A DNA stretch of 64,000 nucleotides from Hemicentrotus pulcherrimus (Eukaryota > Echinodermata > Echinoidea > Camarodonta > Strongylocentrotidae), in NCBI GenBank assembly GCA_003118195.1, contig BEXV01001444.1, positions 18,961 through 82,960 of the forward strand. Direction: 5' to 3'. Of this stretch, positions 1 through 12,096 are shown piece after piece. The notes under the pieces are model-generated. The model had not been told where the DNA came from and did not search any database. It saw only the letters and a program-made list of their open reading frames with translations. The position numbers were made by a program, and so were the translations under genes. Within the stretch, counting starts at the first letter, position 1, and each line of letters starts with the position of its first letter.

Positions 1-1
1 C

Positions 2-641
2 GAAGTTGTCACCGAGATAAAGACTTCAATACTGGGCGTGTCTACAGACAAGTTACCTTCAACCAGCATGACGACTTTACAAGATACGACGTCATCGTCT
101 ACTTCCCAAACGTCAACCGAAGTGGCATCTACCGACGTCCTTCAAAAGTCAACCGAAGCGGCATCTACTGACGTCCTTCAAACGTCAACCGAAGCGGCAT
201 CTACTGAAGTCCTTCAAACGTCTAAAGTCACCATTACCGATGTTGTGACAGAGATTAAGACTTCAATGCTAAGAGTGTCTACAGACAAGTTACCTTCAAC
301 CGAAATGCCTGAAGTGACGGTAACGTCAGTGACGACGTCATCTGAGAGCATGACGTCAGAGATGATGTCATCTAAGATAAAGACGTCAGATCGGACATCA
401 TCCACTGACGCAACGAAAGTGACGACAGGGTCGACGCCGGGAAGCACCGATACAGCGCACACGGACGCGACTACCCATGGTACTACGTCATCTGTCAAGG
501 GATCAACGACAGCGCAGATGATTGTGACGTCACAGAAGACTGCGACAGAAAGTGGTTCAACGACATCGGTCGGTGGTGGGATGACGTCATCGCCAGAAAA
601 GAACGTATCGATGTCCACGCCAGCTGGTTCATCATCTGAAG
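2..641 (+). CDS. Mucin-like Ser/Thr-rich exon of a cell-surface protein (5' partial)
   Basis: The frame is open from the window edge to a donor at 641/642 (AAG then GTTTGT), leaving phase 1. The translation is dominated by Ser, Thr, Asp, Val and Glu, with almost no aromatics and a single C-terminal Cys that lies beyond the splice site, as expected for a heavily O-glycosylated stalk. Three 12-residue units of the type STEAASTDVLQT lie at 113-220, and a longer unit starting at 1 recurs at 238. It splices in frame to the exon at 1444, which supplies a transmembrane helix, so the whole looks like a type I membrane mucin. The N-terminal part, including any signal peptide or recognition domain, is outside the window. 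The low-complexity composition prevents a family assignment. Confidence 0.72.
113..220 (+). repeat. 36-bp tandem repeat, three units, in the mucin exon
   Basis: Units start at 113, 149 and 185 and differ at only a few bases. Each encodes 12 residues, so copy-number change keeps the reading frame. A longer similarity (1-64 with 238-301, both reading VVTEIKTS) suggests a higher-order unit of about 237 bp. Confidence 0.85.
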
Positions 642-1219
642 GTTTGTTATCGCACTGCTGATAATTATTCTTTATTGTATTAATGTAATGATAATGACAA
701 TAGTTATAGCGTATATCATAATCTAACTTTAGAAATAACGACAAAGTAAATTGAAAAACATAATGAAGCCAATGAAATAACCAAGATAACGTTGACCATG
801 TTGAACAATGTATGAAATGAGTCGTGCTTTTAAAAAAGTAGTATGACCAAACTTCGACGTTTTCATTGGATTTTCCAGTAGTGTTCATGGTAGTAAAAAA
901 AAAGTCGATGATTTTCAAAATGGTGTTCCGGATGTGTATTGGGCCTATTTTTAGTACTTTCGTTGAGAACAAGCTATCTGATCTAAGAAGTGTCGGCTTA
1001 CATGACCCAATATTTCGTCGAAATACCATTGTAAAACACGCAGAGCATGCAGGTATTAACAAACTGAGAAGAGACTGACACCCAAGAAATATGCATGATT
1101 ATTATCCAGCCATGATTTCGGGCACCTTCAGTAAGTTCGACTCTATATGAAAGTCAGTGGCTAGATTCTCCTGTCCCCTCCCCGTCCCCACATACTTGAA
1201 CCCCCACTGAAAACCATAT

Positions 1220-1396
1220 ACAGTCGAACCTGCCTTAGTGGCCACCTGTCTACAAAGGCCACATTTTATAGTTTCCCTTGAAAATGGTCTCTCGATTAAA
1301 CATGCACTATCGGCACCTGTACACCAAGACCATCTGCCTTTAAAGACCACTTTTCTGGTCTCCCTTGGGTGGTCTTTATAGACAGGTTTCACTGTA
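1220..1396. repeat. MITE-like element with GACAGGTTTCACTGTA-type ends
   Basis: It lies in the intron between the two mucin exons. The left end TACAGTCGAACCTGCC and the right end GACAGGTTTCACTGTA form imperfect terminal inverted repeats, flanked by TATA on both sides. Related sequence appears at about 34863-35015, 47478-47535 and 55815-55976. Confidence 0.55.
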
Positions 1397-1443
1397 TAAG
1401 CCCAATCTGATCATGTTTCCTTGATTTCAAATATCACACGCAG

Positions 1444-1655
1444 GAATCTCTGAAGATCAAAAAGTGGTAGTCATCGTGTCGGCCACCGCCCTCGGAGTAG
1501 TCACTATCCTCGCCATCATCATCGGACTCATTAGCTGTCATCATACACGCCAAGGAACAACCGATAAAAACATTTATGAAACCAACGGAGGGACGACTAA
1601 AAATGAACATGTCTATGACAACAATGGAGTCGTCCTCGTCAATACGCATTTGTAG
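1444..1655 (+). CDS. Terminal exon: transmembrane helix and short cytoplasmic tail of the mucin-like protein
   Basis: The acceptor is ...CACACGCAG at 1443. Joining phase 1 from 641 gives SSE-G-ISEDQK, then a hydrophobic helix VVVIVSATALGVVTILAIII and GLISC. A tail of about 37 residues follows, with two tyrosines in NIYETN and HVYDNN contexts, ending in TAG at 1653-1655. A stalk exon followed by a TM exon is the usual end of membrane mucins. The two spaced tyrosines could be phosphorylation sites, but this is only inference. Confidence 0.75.
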
Positions 1656-1689
1656 TTATTTAGAATTTGACGCTTTTGTAAATTGGGCA

Positions 1690-2060
1690 TAAATATTTTG
1701 TCATCATCATCATCGCTCTCATCAGTTGTCAACATACACGTTAAGAACATTCCGATAACAGATACTCATAAAACAAGCAGAGGAACGACTAAAATTACAC
1801 ACCTGTAATGGTAATGGAATCGTCCTCGTCAATACGCATTTGTAGTTATATAGAATGTGAATATTTTGCAAAAAGGAAATGAAGATTTTGTCATCATCAT
1901 ATAGCTCCAACTAGCCATCAACATACACGTAAAGGACAATCCGATAAAATATAGTTATGAAACAAGCGGAGGGAGGACTAAAATTACACACCTGTGAAGT
2001 TAATGGAATCGTCCTCGACAACACGCATTTGTAATCATTATAGAATGTGATTGAAAGATT
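1690..2060 (+). pseudogene. Two decayed tandem copies of the mucin terminal exon
   Basis: After the true stop at 1655, the segment from the end of the TM helix to the stop is repeated at about 1700-1850 and 1890-2035. Shared landmarks are TCATCATCAT, GAACGACTAAAA, GGAATCGTCCTCG and ACGCATTTGTA. Both copies contain stops and frameshifts, so they are 3' UTR or flanking relics and not coding. Confidence 0.75.
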
Positions 2061-2209
2061 TTTTTCATCCTCGCTGTCTTCATCACAAATGTTAGAATGT
2101 ATAGGGAACTTTACACATTTTATCGTATAACGTTGTGAACCGACTTTTAGTAAAGTTAAATGAAATAATCTTTGTTTTACATCTATAGTACTCATTTTTA
2201 ATTAGTTAA

Positions 2210-2215
2210 AATAAA
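2210..2215 (+). terminator. Candidate polyadenylation signal AATAAA for the mucin-like gene
   Basis: This AATAAA lies 555 bases past the stop codon, beyond the duplicated terminal-exon relics. AT-rich sequence makes chance matches common. Confidence 0.3.
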
Positions 2216-2220
2216 GTTAG

Positions 2221-4354
2221 TTAAAATATTTTCCAAATGTTTTCAAGATCACATAGCAATTTTATTGTGTGGTTTGTGCATCATTTCCATTCCTTAATTA
2301 ATTCGTCTTAATTTCAATCCTTTTTACATAAAATATATATATTTCATTCATATGCACGATTTTTACGTTTTTCTTAAAAAAATATGTTAATAATGTAAAA
2401 AGTATTTATATCTCAAATGTCATTGATCGATATTAAAAAAACTATAATCTATACGATAATTATTGTAATTAATTTATATCTATTTCTGTCGTTTTTTAAT
2501 TCAAATTCGTTCATACTTTTCTTCCCTTGATTCAGTTTTAAGCAATATTTTTTTTCTTCAAATTCGTTCGTTTAGTATCTATTCATATATTCATATTTAT
2601 ATCTAATAATATTTATCACAAAACAGTTTTATAAATTTATCAATGACTGAATAAATTCCTTTGACCTAATATCAAACAAGCTAATTGACACTTCAAATGG
2701 TTAAACTGTGTTCTTTACAAAGTATTTCTAAATGTATTATATAAGTTTTTCTTTTAAATCAAATGAAGTCAATTGAAATTCCAAATTCTACCCGTTTTAA
2801 GGAGTAGTTGTCTGGGGATGATTAGGGTGGGGACCCGCCCCTCCCCACCCCCCACTCAGTGTTATTAAGGGTACGTATATGCGTGTTCCCTCCTTTTGAA
2901 AACACCCCCTAAGTCCGTGTATTTGTGTATGTACGAGCCGGACTTTGGTGCATGAAAAGTACCCCTTTACCGGACATTTTGGTAACACGCATCGGTCATT
3001 ACGACCCCGGAGAGGGGGGGGGGGGGGGGGGGGGNGGTACACTGTTGTCTTGAAGGGTTATAACATATCATAGGTTTATCGTTAATATACATTTATAGAA
3101 ATGCTTTGCTTCTAAATTTTTGTTTTATAAATGCCTCTCCTTTTATTCAGTAGAAGCTTCTCCTTGTTTTCTGTTCTTCCATTTGCATGTTATTAATTTC
3201 TCTCGATTTGTAATCTCCTTTTCGATTCGGCACTACAAAGTTGAGAGCGGTATCAGTGTATATAGAGACAATGACAATGGAACTATTTATTTTGTATGTA
3301 CTGCATTGGTAGTAACCTTCATCACAATCACATTATTTCATATTTTGATACTTATCACTCAATATCAGGAAAATCAGAATAAATATCATAAATTGTATAA
3401 AGCTGAAAATGTCTAGTATTGTTCGTAAAATAAAATATAAATTCCATTCATCTGTTTAACATTTGAACTCACACACACACACACACAATTGCATTACATT
3501 ATAAATGGTTACCCTTCTCATGTTCTACTTCTGTACCTATCCCCCGTCTCACTTTCACCCTCTCTCGCTCACCCTTTCTCTCTCTTTCTCACTCTCACTC
3601 TCTCTCCCTCCATCACCCTCCCTAACCCTCCTCCCCCACCCTGTGTATCATCCCGTTTCAGCGGGTTCAGCCTCTCTCTCTTTCTCTTTCTCCTCATTTG
3701 TGATCTTGGGTCTCAGCCTCAATTTACGTTACTTACACATCTCTTTTTATTCAGTTCTTCCCCCACCCCTCTCTATCTCTCTCTCTCTTTCTGTCTTTCT
3801 CTGTATCTTACCTATCCCTTTCCACATTCCACCCTCCTGTATTTTCAATCTATCCTCCTGAATTGTCAATGTCTAGTCTAATGAATATAAAAAGCATCAT
3901 TTCCTGATCACTCAAGCCCCCTCCCAGGTATCTCCAAATAACCTTTCATTTCGTAAACGCAATGATTAAAAAAAGAGGAAGCAGATCAAGGTTCTATAAA
4001 CAAATTCAAACATAAACAAAACTTCCGAAGCAGTATGAAATTTGCGCAAGAAGTTGTAAGCATCTCGACATTACGTCAAGAAACTATTCTCCCACAAGTA
4101 AGAGCTGCGCAGAAATTGTTCTTTCTTGTTCGATCGATAATTTCGCCTTTGTCCTCCCCTGTTAACCCCAAAATGGGAAGGCACGACCAATGTAAGATAT
4201 CGACCAATATCGATCACCGTCTTCATTTTCTCATTCTATCTTCACTACAAGCGATCGATACTCACCTTCGAGAGGAGGAAGGGGGTGCGCTATACGCAAA
4301 TAGCATTTTGTGGTGGAGGGGCCTATTGTTGATGTGGGATAATGCATTAACAGT
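2221..4354. other. Intergenic region, no supported gene
   Basis: AT-rich to 2790, then a G-run ending in N at 3035, a (CA)n tract near 3471-3487 and a CT-rich tract at about 3540-3800. An open frame ending at 3416 contains a hydrophobic run YFVCTALVVTFITITLFHIL, but I see no convincing start or splice context. Confidence 0.6.
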
Positions 4355-4361
4355 TATAAAA
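4355..4361 (+). promoter_or_regulatory. Possible TATA box upstream of the large gene
   Basis: TATAAAA lies about 195 bases before the ATG at 4556, in a GC-richer patch. No other core element is evident, and the transcription start is unknown. Confidence 0.25.
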
Positions 4362-4555
4362 CTTTTTGTATGATGAGCTAAGCTGTCAAACATTGCAGAC
4401 GCCATCTTTGTACACGACGTATTAAATCCGCACGGCAGACAGTATACGCTGGAAGATAAAGATTGGCGTATTTCTGGAAACGGATTTATGCCAAATTTTG
4501 CAGTGATTCTATTGCCATGGTACCGGAATGATATAACAGGAATATATTTACCAAC

Positions 4556-4588
4556 ATGGGACAAATAACAGAACGCTGTTTTATCCTG
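4556..4588 (+). CDS. Exon 1: start codon and n-region of signal peptide
   Basis: ATG at 4556 in AACATGG context (A at -3, G at +4) is followed by 11 codons to CTG and the donor GTAAGT, ending in phase 0. An in-frame TGA at 4529-4531 closes the upstream frame. A 4-codon upstream reading frame (ATG at 4517) uses that same TGA, so the main ATG is the next in-frame start. The encoded [11 protein letters not shown] continues into the hydrophobic core on exon 2. Confidence 0.72.
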
Positions 4589-5362
4589 GTAAGTTTTAAA
4601 GTGAAGTATTGCGTCTAAAAGTTGAACTCAGGAAACTTGTTCGTGGCAAATAGCATAACGCAATTCAACAACAGTGTCCAATACATTTGGATATAGCTTT
4701 TGTTTTAGCTTATTTTCCATCAAATGGGAGGATATAATTATGGTGATTAAATTTAATTGATAGCTTTACTTCAATTTAAATCAGACAATTCATTAAGTAC
4801 GATTAAAATATTTCATATGCGAAATTGCCAGGATAGGAATGATCATGCTGTGGTATTCATCTAATGATGTTATGTCATATTTTGATGCTTCGTGGGCTTG
4901 TATACATGAAATACATATTTATGTTTCTATTTATATGTTATATGTTATTTTATAGCATTCATTTTATATACAAGTATGACATAGCCCACATAAAGCAAAT
5001 TAATGTCAACTCACTTATTACAACAAAGTGTTTAGTTTAATGTTATCAAGTAATTATTGAATTTATCATAACAATGTCCGCATGGTGGACATGTTTACCC
5101 TGCATATAGCGTGCATTAACTATAGTCAGAAAATAATCATATGGGTAATCTGCAATTCAACTGAAAATATTCTTTGGGAAAATTTGTTAGTGTTTCTGAA
5201 CTTCTAACATTATACTAAATATAGCATTTACAGATGTTTCGTCGTATTTTTCTTTCTTTTGTAAAAGAACTAATAAGTAATATTTTAAAAATAAAAACGC
5301 GCTCTCTCTCTCTCTCTCTCCTTCTCTCCATCTCTTTCTTTCCCTCTCTCTCTCTTTCTCTC

Positions 5363-5403
<41 letters not shown>

Positions 5404-7443
5404 ACCTAATGTATCTCTTTACCTGTTTATCTCTTTCTCTCTCTCTCTCTCTACCTACCTAATGTATCTCTTTATCCGTTTATCTCTTTCTCTATTCACT
5501 TCTTCTCTAGATATTTTAGTTAAACCAAGGGATGCAAGCACACCAAGCTTCATGCTTGCGCGCTGTTGCCCTGTTATATGTTTAACTTAGTTTTATTATA
5601 TATTTAGCCTGTAACTTAACTTAAATTAATTTGTGTAATATATTCTCTACATAATGTCACGTATACTGGATATGCATCAAATGCATATGTATCAAAAAAG
5701 ATATCAGATCAATGTACATGAATATGTATATTCGTTAAAAAATAGATGAGAAAGATGATATAGAAATCGATCAATCAATCTTTCTCACTCAAGTCTCTCT
5801 TTCGCTGGCACTCTATTTTCCCAGTCTGTTATCATGGTAATATCAGTTCTTTATTGCTGTTTCTAAAACGAAACTTATCCCATGCTATACCATTGTTAAA
5901 CAAACAACACTGGCCTCCAGTCACTGGAGAATATAATATCGGATACTTGTTCAATTGTTTACCACACTACATTTATACATCTCACTCTTCAATAAACAGA
6001 GAACATCATAATCACTTCGATCTATATCAGCTCCTTCCTTTCGCATTCCCAAAACCTCATAACAGATTGGATTCAAATACTTTCAGTCCGTTGCCCCAAG
6101 CCTATGAATACCTCCATTTTTGAGTAATAGTAATTAAGATGAATTCTTCAAACGACATCCGAAATAATACCTCTACAATTCTTAAGTTGTCCTTAGCCTA
6201 AAGGAAAACGTCTTGTATCCGGAGAAAATGCACCTTAACAAATGAATTGTTATTTTATTATCAAATATAAATTATTGTCATTATTATTAATGTATTCATT
6301 GTTTTTATTGTTAATATCATTATTATTGTTATCATAATTAGCAGTATCTTAATACTTGCTCCCTTATTTTATCCATGATAAGAATGTTGAACTGGATTTG
6401 TTGTTAGTATTTTGCTTTTCTTCGAATTTTTTGATTTTCTTAGAGTTTATTTTAGCCTCTACCTTTTATGCGTTTTAATTATGATGCAGATTTAGTCTAG
6501 TGGCCTTCTAAAATCTTATTTACATAATCAATTTTTGTTTGTTTCATATAGGTTGTGATTGCCGTGTTGTGTGCGACTGGATTAGCGGCAGGTAAGATTG
6601 ATATCACTTGGCTTTTAATTGTGCTTATGAACATGATGTATTAAGGAATTAAACGAGAAGGAATGAGAGACAAACATTTTGCCTCTTTTGGTTTGTTTTG
6701 ATTAGATTCGGTATAATTGATATAGATTTAATTCGTCAAGACACTTTATGTGCAAATACAATATTGCCGTAGTAATCGACAGAGTGAAGAATGAGAGAGA
6801 GCGAGTGGGGAACAGATAGTGTGTGGGTTGCGTGCGTGCGGGTATGTTTGTATGTGAGAGAAAGAGAGGTAGAGAGGGAAATAGAGAGAGAGAGAGTGAG
6901 AGAGAGAAAGAGAGAGTGAGGGAAGATGTGTTAAAAGGGGTAAGCAGTACAGAAAGTACAATGAAACTGTCTTCTGACCAACTATTATCTTTTTTCAAAC
7001 AGATTTTCCGTTCAGCTTCTTCATAAAGTCGGAGCACACTGGAGCTCTCTACGTCAACAAGACAGCCGAAGTCGAGTACGTGAACGAGGCGGGGTGTGCG
7101 TCCGCCTGTCTTTACGCACACGAGATCCAGTGCGAGGCCTTCGAATAAGACTTCGAAAACGAAGAATGTTACCTCGTCTCGTCCGACGACTTCACGAATG
7201 GCGTGAACGTGACCGAGCATAAGGATTCACATTATTATACTAAATTATCGGGTAAGTAGACATGAGCAATTATTTGTTGATATATAAGGCGAACTTACTT
7301 AACTGTACAATTTTAATCGCGATTTTTTTTTTTTTCGTATAGAGAGTTACATCATAATCGTAGGAATGTCTTATTTCCTTTATCCACATTTCTGACATTC
7401 ATTCACAAGATTTTCCTGGTAATTTTGAATATTATTATTATTA

Positions 7444-7474
<31 letters not shown>

Positions 7475-10400
7475 ACGAAGTTACGAACAAATATTTGCAC
7501 GATTTTTACCGCAAACGGTTAGTCATGTTGTTAGTTTTGTAAAATATTGTATTCATAACATTCTAAACCTGTAGTCCGCGGTGTCCTCTCTGTTAACACG
7601 TTTTCCTATATAGTTTTCGCCATTATTTATTCATGTATCTATTAATCTATTCATCTGTTTATTAATTTATTAATTTATTTATGTCCCCACATTAACCTGT
7701 CTACTAAATAAATGCACTTATCTAAATGTATGTAATTATCATTTTCTTGTTTATATATTTATCTATTTATTCATTTACTTATCTCCCTATTTACTCATTC
7801 TTTTCTATCTAATTATTTATTTCAGGTCCATGCACAAATCCACCCGTTGGTCTAGAAGATGAGACCATCCCACTTTCTAGTATCTCCATGTCGTCATACA
7901 TGGGCGGGGAAGAAAATGGACCAATCGACATCTCCAAAGATCACGTGAGACTAAACTCGCCCGGAGGTTGGTGCGCTGGTGAATCGGCGGATATCAACAA
8001 CATCACTGAGTGGATACAGGTGAGTTGAGGGGTGTGGTCAGGGTGTAATCAGAGCCATCTATACACAAAGTTTGGTCAACCCGGTCCGAGTTGGACACAA
8101 TATGGCGGCTACTGCTTTGTTGGGCAAGCACAAAACAAAAGAATATATGCCATGTTGTGACACAGTGAACCAAGTTGGCCATACTCTGTATATAGATGGC
8201 TCTGGGTGTAATGTGACGCTGTAAGAATATCTATCCCTTTTAAAGAATACTTCTTTACTATGCATTTCAAATTCAACGGGAAAGTAATATAATCAATTCA
8301 GAGTTTATGGGCACGTTCATTGCTCTTTCAACACCATAGCTAGAAAGTATAATAAATGGGTTGCCCACGGTCACCGGAAGGCCCGGATCACGTTTAGTTC
8401 TTTCTTGTCCTCTTCATTAACAATCCACGGCTTTTTAAAACATTCTACCGTTTAATACAAGTTTTTTTTTTTAATTGCCTATATAAGGGCCGCAAAGAAC
8501 GTATAGTCACGTCACCTCGGTACGAAATAGCTTTTATAATTATTGTTAAGTATACCTGTGCCTGTGATGCGAAAATCATGATTGGTGTGAACTAGATAAT
8601 TATATGCTTTTTGGTTACTTTGAAATTCAATTTCAATTTCAATTTCAAATTTATTCATGTTTCCAAAAAAACATTACAAATCAATTATAAGCATTTAAAA
8701 CAAATTTAAGAAATACATGTTGGACAGAGGGGTCCACTAAAAAGCAATGCTTGTACAAGTGTGAACACCTCAAATGAAACTTAGGAATAATGAGTAGTTA
8801 AATTAACTAATCTGTAACTACAAAAGGAGCTACAAAATAGGGAAAAGAAAAAGGGGATGCCAACAGAGACGAGAAAGGGACAAGACAACACTTTACACGA
8901 CAAAGATAGAAGTACACGGTCATTTTACAAAACGTAGACAATGACAAAAAGAAGTGAGAGATCGAGGGTACAGAAAATATTACTTAATGATGGGCTGCGT
9001 GTGGGGTTGGGAAGAAGATAAGGAAAGAGAAATGCGCGTTAGAATGGGAATAAGCATGAGAAGGAACAATATAATCTATCAAATAACATTTTGAGTCAGC
9101 GAGCGGAGAAAGATCTTGTTTTAAGCAAAAACAACAACGGCATATAATTAAATGAGGTGTATATGATTGTAATAAAAACCGAGCAAAATCATGTCCTAAA
9201 TTCTCTTTCTCTCCCCGATCGCTCTGTTTATACCTCATTCCTACTTCTCTCTCTCTTCAAACATGCCTCATGATATCCACACTGTTCATCCATTATGTCT
9301 GTTTCTCTGTACAGGTTGACTTCAGTGAGCCCAAGATGATTGGGGCCGTATCAACACAAGGTTTCAACCACCCTGATCTTGATAACATCTTCTGCTCACA
9401 GTATTACCTGTCATATCGGTTCACCGATAACACTACGGATACCGACTGGGTCGTCTATGAAGAGAGCGGTAGTACGATGGTAAGTTCATCAGTAATATCA
9501 TTATTCTATTTTATTTGATTTCATTTAAACATGTTACCATGTGATTCGACAATTTGGAACCAAAAGAGCGTTAACAAAATCAACTGGTATCAATTAAATA
9601 CATAGTTAATGCGCTTCTGGTTCTCAACAGATGAAATCAAATTGACTGAGTATACGTAAGAAACCTGTGATTGAATTGAAAGCCTTTCCTTTAATAAAAA
9701 GTTTTTTTTATCTAATTTCCTAGATCTGCTCCCGTGTAAGCACGCCGTTAATTTTGAATCAATTGATAAAAACGAGGTATAACGTTGGGCACATACCTTT
9801 TGGGGCATTGATTAATATTAGAGTAAGAAACGGGCGAATTATGCATTGATAATGCTATAAATCAAACGATTCGACAAATTCATTTTTCGTTCATTTACCA
9901 TCTCCTTATTGTTACCTCGTGGAATAGACGTTACTTTGTATAATCATGGCTTACTAATCACCATTTCTCATGTTTATTTACACACAATGGTAAACATTAT
10001 TCATCTATCCATGTTCTGTCTTCTTTTAACAGATGTTCGATGCCAACGCCAATAGTAATGGCATAGTAAACAACACATTGGCGACACCTGTCAAAGCTAC
10101 CAGTATCAGATTGCACCCGACTGTGTGTCAGAATCATCCCTGCATGAGACTCGAGTTTTACGGCTGCCGAGGTATGTTTCATACTTTTCTGAGTTATTAT
10201 TTATGACTGTATTTATTATAAAGGAAATCACCATCTGTGAATATCTTTAAATCAAAACTGAAACCGCATCCTTTCAATTAACTGTAAATCTTAGCATATC
10301 AGGAGCTCTTAAAGCGCAGTAGATAATAAGGGTTGGATAGATTCTGCGCTCTTTAAATGTATGATTATTATCATTATTTAAAAGGTTAAAAATTGATAAA

Positions 10401-12057
10401 ACTTTTAATTAACTTTTACTTTTGGAATGTGAAAAAAAGTGCTTTACAGACCTATCTTATTGTGGTATATTTGAAAAGTTTAGTTTTATCACCAAATATA
10501 TCTATTTCACCCTTTCAGTCGACTGTGAACCGAACCCCTGTCAGCACGAGGACGCGACCTGTACGGATTCAAGCACATGGGTGTGGAATGTGACATGTGA
10601 CTGCCCAACAGGATTGTCAGGTGACTTCTGTCAGGTGAACTTTGACGAGTGCGCATCGAATCCCTGCCAGAACGGAGGGGAGTGTGTGGACGGCGTCAAT
10701 CGATACACCTGCGACTGCGCAGATGGGTTCGAAGGTAGGTGTGATTTTTATTACAAAAAACAACAACAAATAATAATATTTAAGCAAACAACAAATAACA
10801 TTAAAGAAAAAAAAAACACCCCAAACGCCTTCCCCTTGCAAAGATTTATTTTCGATTATGACAGTAGAAGCTTAGTAATAATAATAGAGTAGGTGTCTAT
10901 AGACTCTAGAGTAAATCTATCCCTAGAGTATGCCTATTGCACCATTACGGCATCGCTATCCTGGTATAGGACTGCGTCAGAGACTGGCACAGTCTTTGAC
11001 GCGCCATATCGTTCACATAGTAAATGCCTAAAGAAATACTGAAACTGTTATGTTAAATACCTGGTATGAGTGCTCTTCAAAGGCTTGATTAGTGTAATGG
11101 TTACAACGCAATAGACACGTTTACCAACACAATGAAAGTGTTTGCATAGTTCTTGAACCAAGGTTGTCCATGACAACCTAAAACCTTGCCCGAGGAAAGT
11201 AATGTATGCATACCGGGCAGCGTTTCATGAAACCGTGATAAGTACAAGTTCACCGACATCCCATTGAAACGCTTGTTACACGCATTTCAATGGGATGTCG
11301 GTGAACTTGTACTTGTAACGGTTTCGTGAGACGCTGCCCTGGATTCCAAGTATGGGAGTTCGTTCATTAATAACAGGTCAATGGAAAAGCTCGTCCCCAG
11401 AACGAGAAACACCCACAGATTTGAAGATGTTAGTTAACCGGTCTTTTGAAATAACGCCTCGGGTGCAACGGTATAAGTTAAAATGGAAGCAGCATTCATA
11501 CGGTCGTCATCTTCATAGCAGACAAAACAAACAAGAAGAAGCTGGGATAATAAAAGTATACTGAGTTTTATACTACTACTACTACTACTACTACTAGGCC
11601 TACTAATTTTGTTGACCCAGGGAAGCATCATCAGCTTCAATGCTGCTCTTCCCGAGGCTCTGCAATTATATTATTAACGTGGCCAGTACAATTTACACCT
11701 GGATGGAGAGTAGCAAATGTGAATTAATATCTTGCCAGGACGTTAGTATCGGGCTGTGGTTCGTACCCTCAACCCTTGGACTGAGAGTAAAGTAAATGAG
11801 GCACGATACCTCCACTGCTAAGCTGCGCTTGTCTTGTAGTTGTATCCCTGAAATGATGTTTCTCAAATGTTCCACCAAATGTTCAGATATGCCCCATTTA
11901 CTACTTGACACCGCCCCCTGGCAGGAATTAATATTAATATCAATATTCCTTGAAAATGCTAGAGCGCCGTAATGGCAGCACAGCTAAAGCCGGGGTAATA
12001 ATCTCCAAGTTTAGAAGCGCTTAGTAATTGTAATAAGCGCTACATAAACAAACTGAG

Positions 12058-12096
<39 letters not shown>

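Noticed and set aside
214..1062. 282-codon open frame on the minus strand
   Set aside because: Antisense of the Ser/Thr repeat exon and intron; composition follows from the repeats and it crosses the splice donor at 641.
3489..3881. Two overlapping frames of 118-130 codons
   Set aside because: CT-rich low-complexity sequence (Leu/Ser/Pro runs); no start context or domain.
4035..4373. 112-codon frame upstream of the large gene
   Set aside because: No recognisable domain and no splice link; the ATG at 4556 with signal peptide is the supported start.
5234..5590. 118-codon frame with SLSLSL
   Set aside because: Product of the (CT)n tract in intron 1.
7146..7148. Selenocysteine or programmed recoding as an explanation of the stops
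   Set aside because: The five stops include TAA and TAG as well as TGA, at different structural positions. No SECIS-like element can be judged because the 3' end is outside the window.
6702..7220. 172-codon minus-strand frame over exon 3
   Set aside because: Antisense shadow of the PAN exon plus a GA microsatellite giving SLSLSLS runs.
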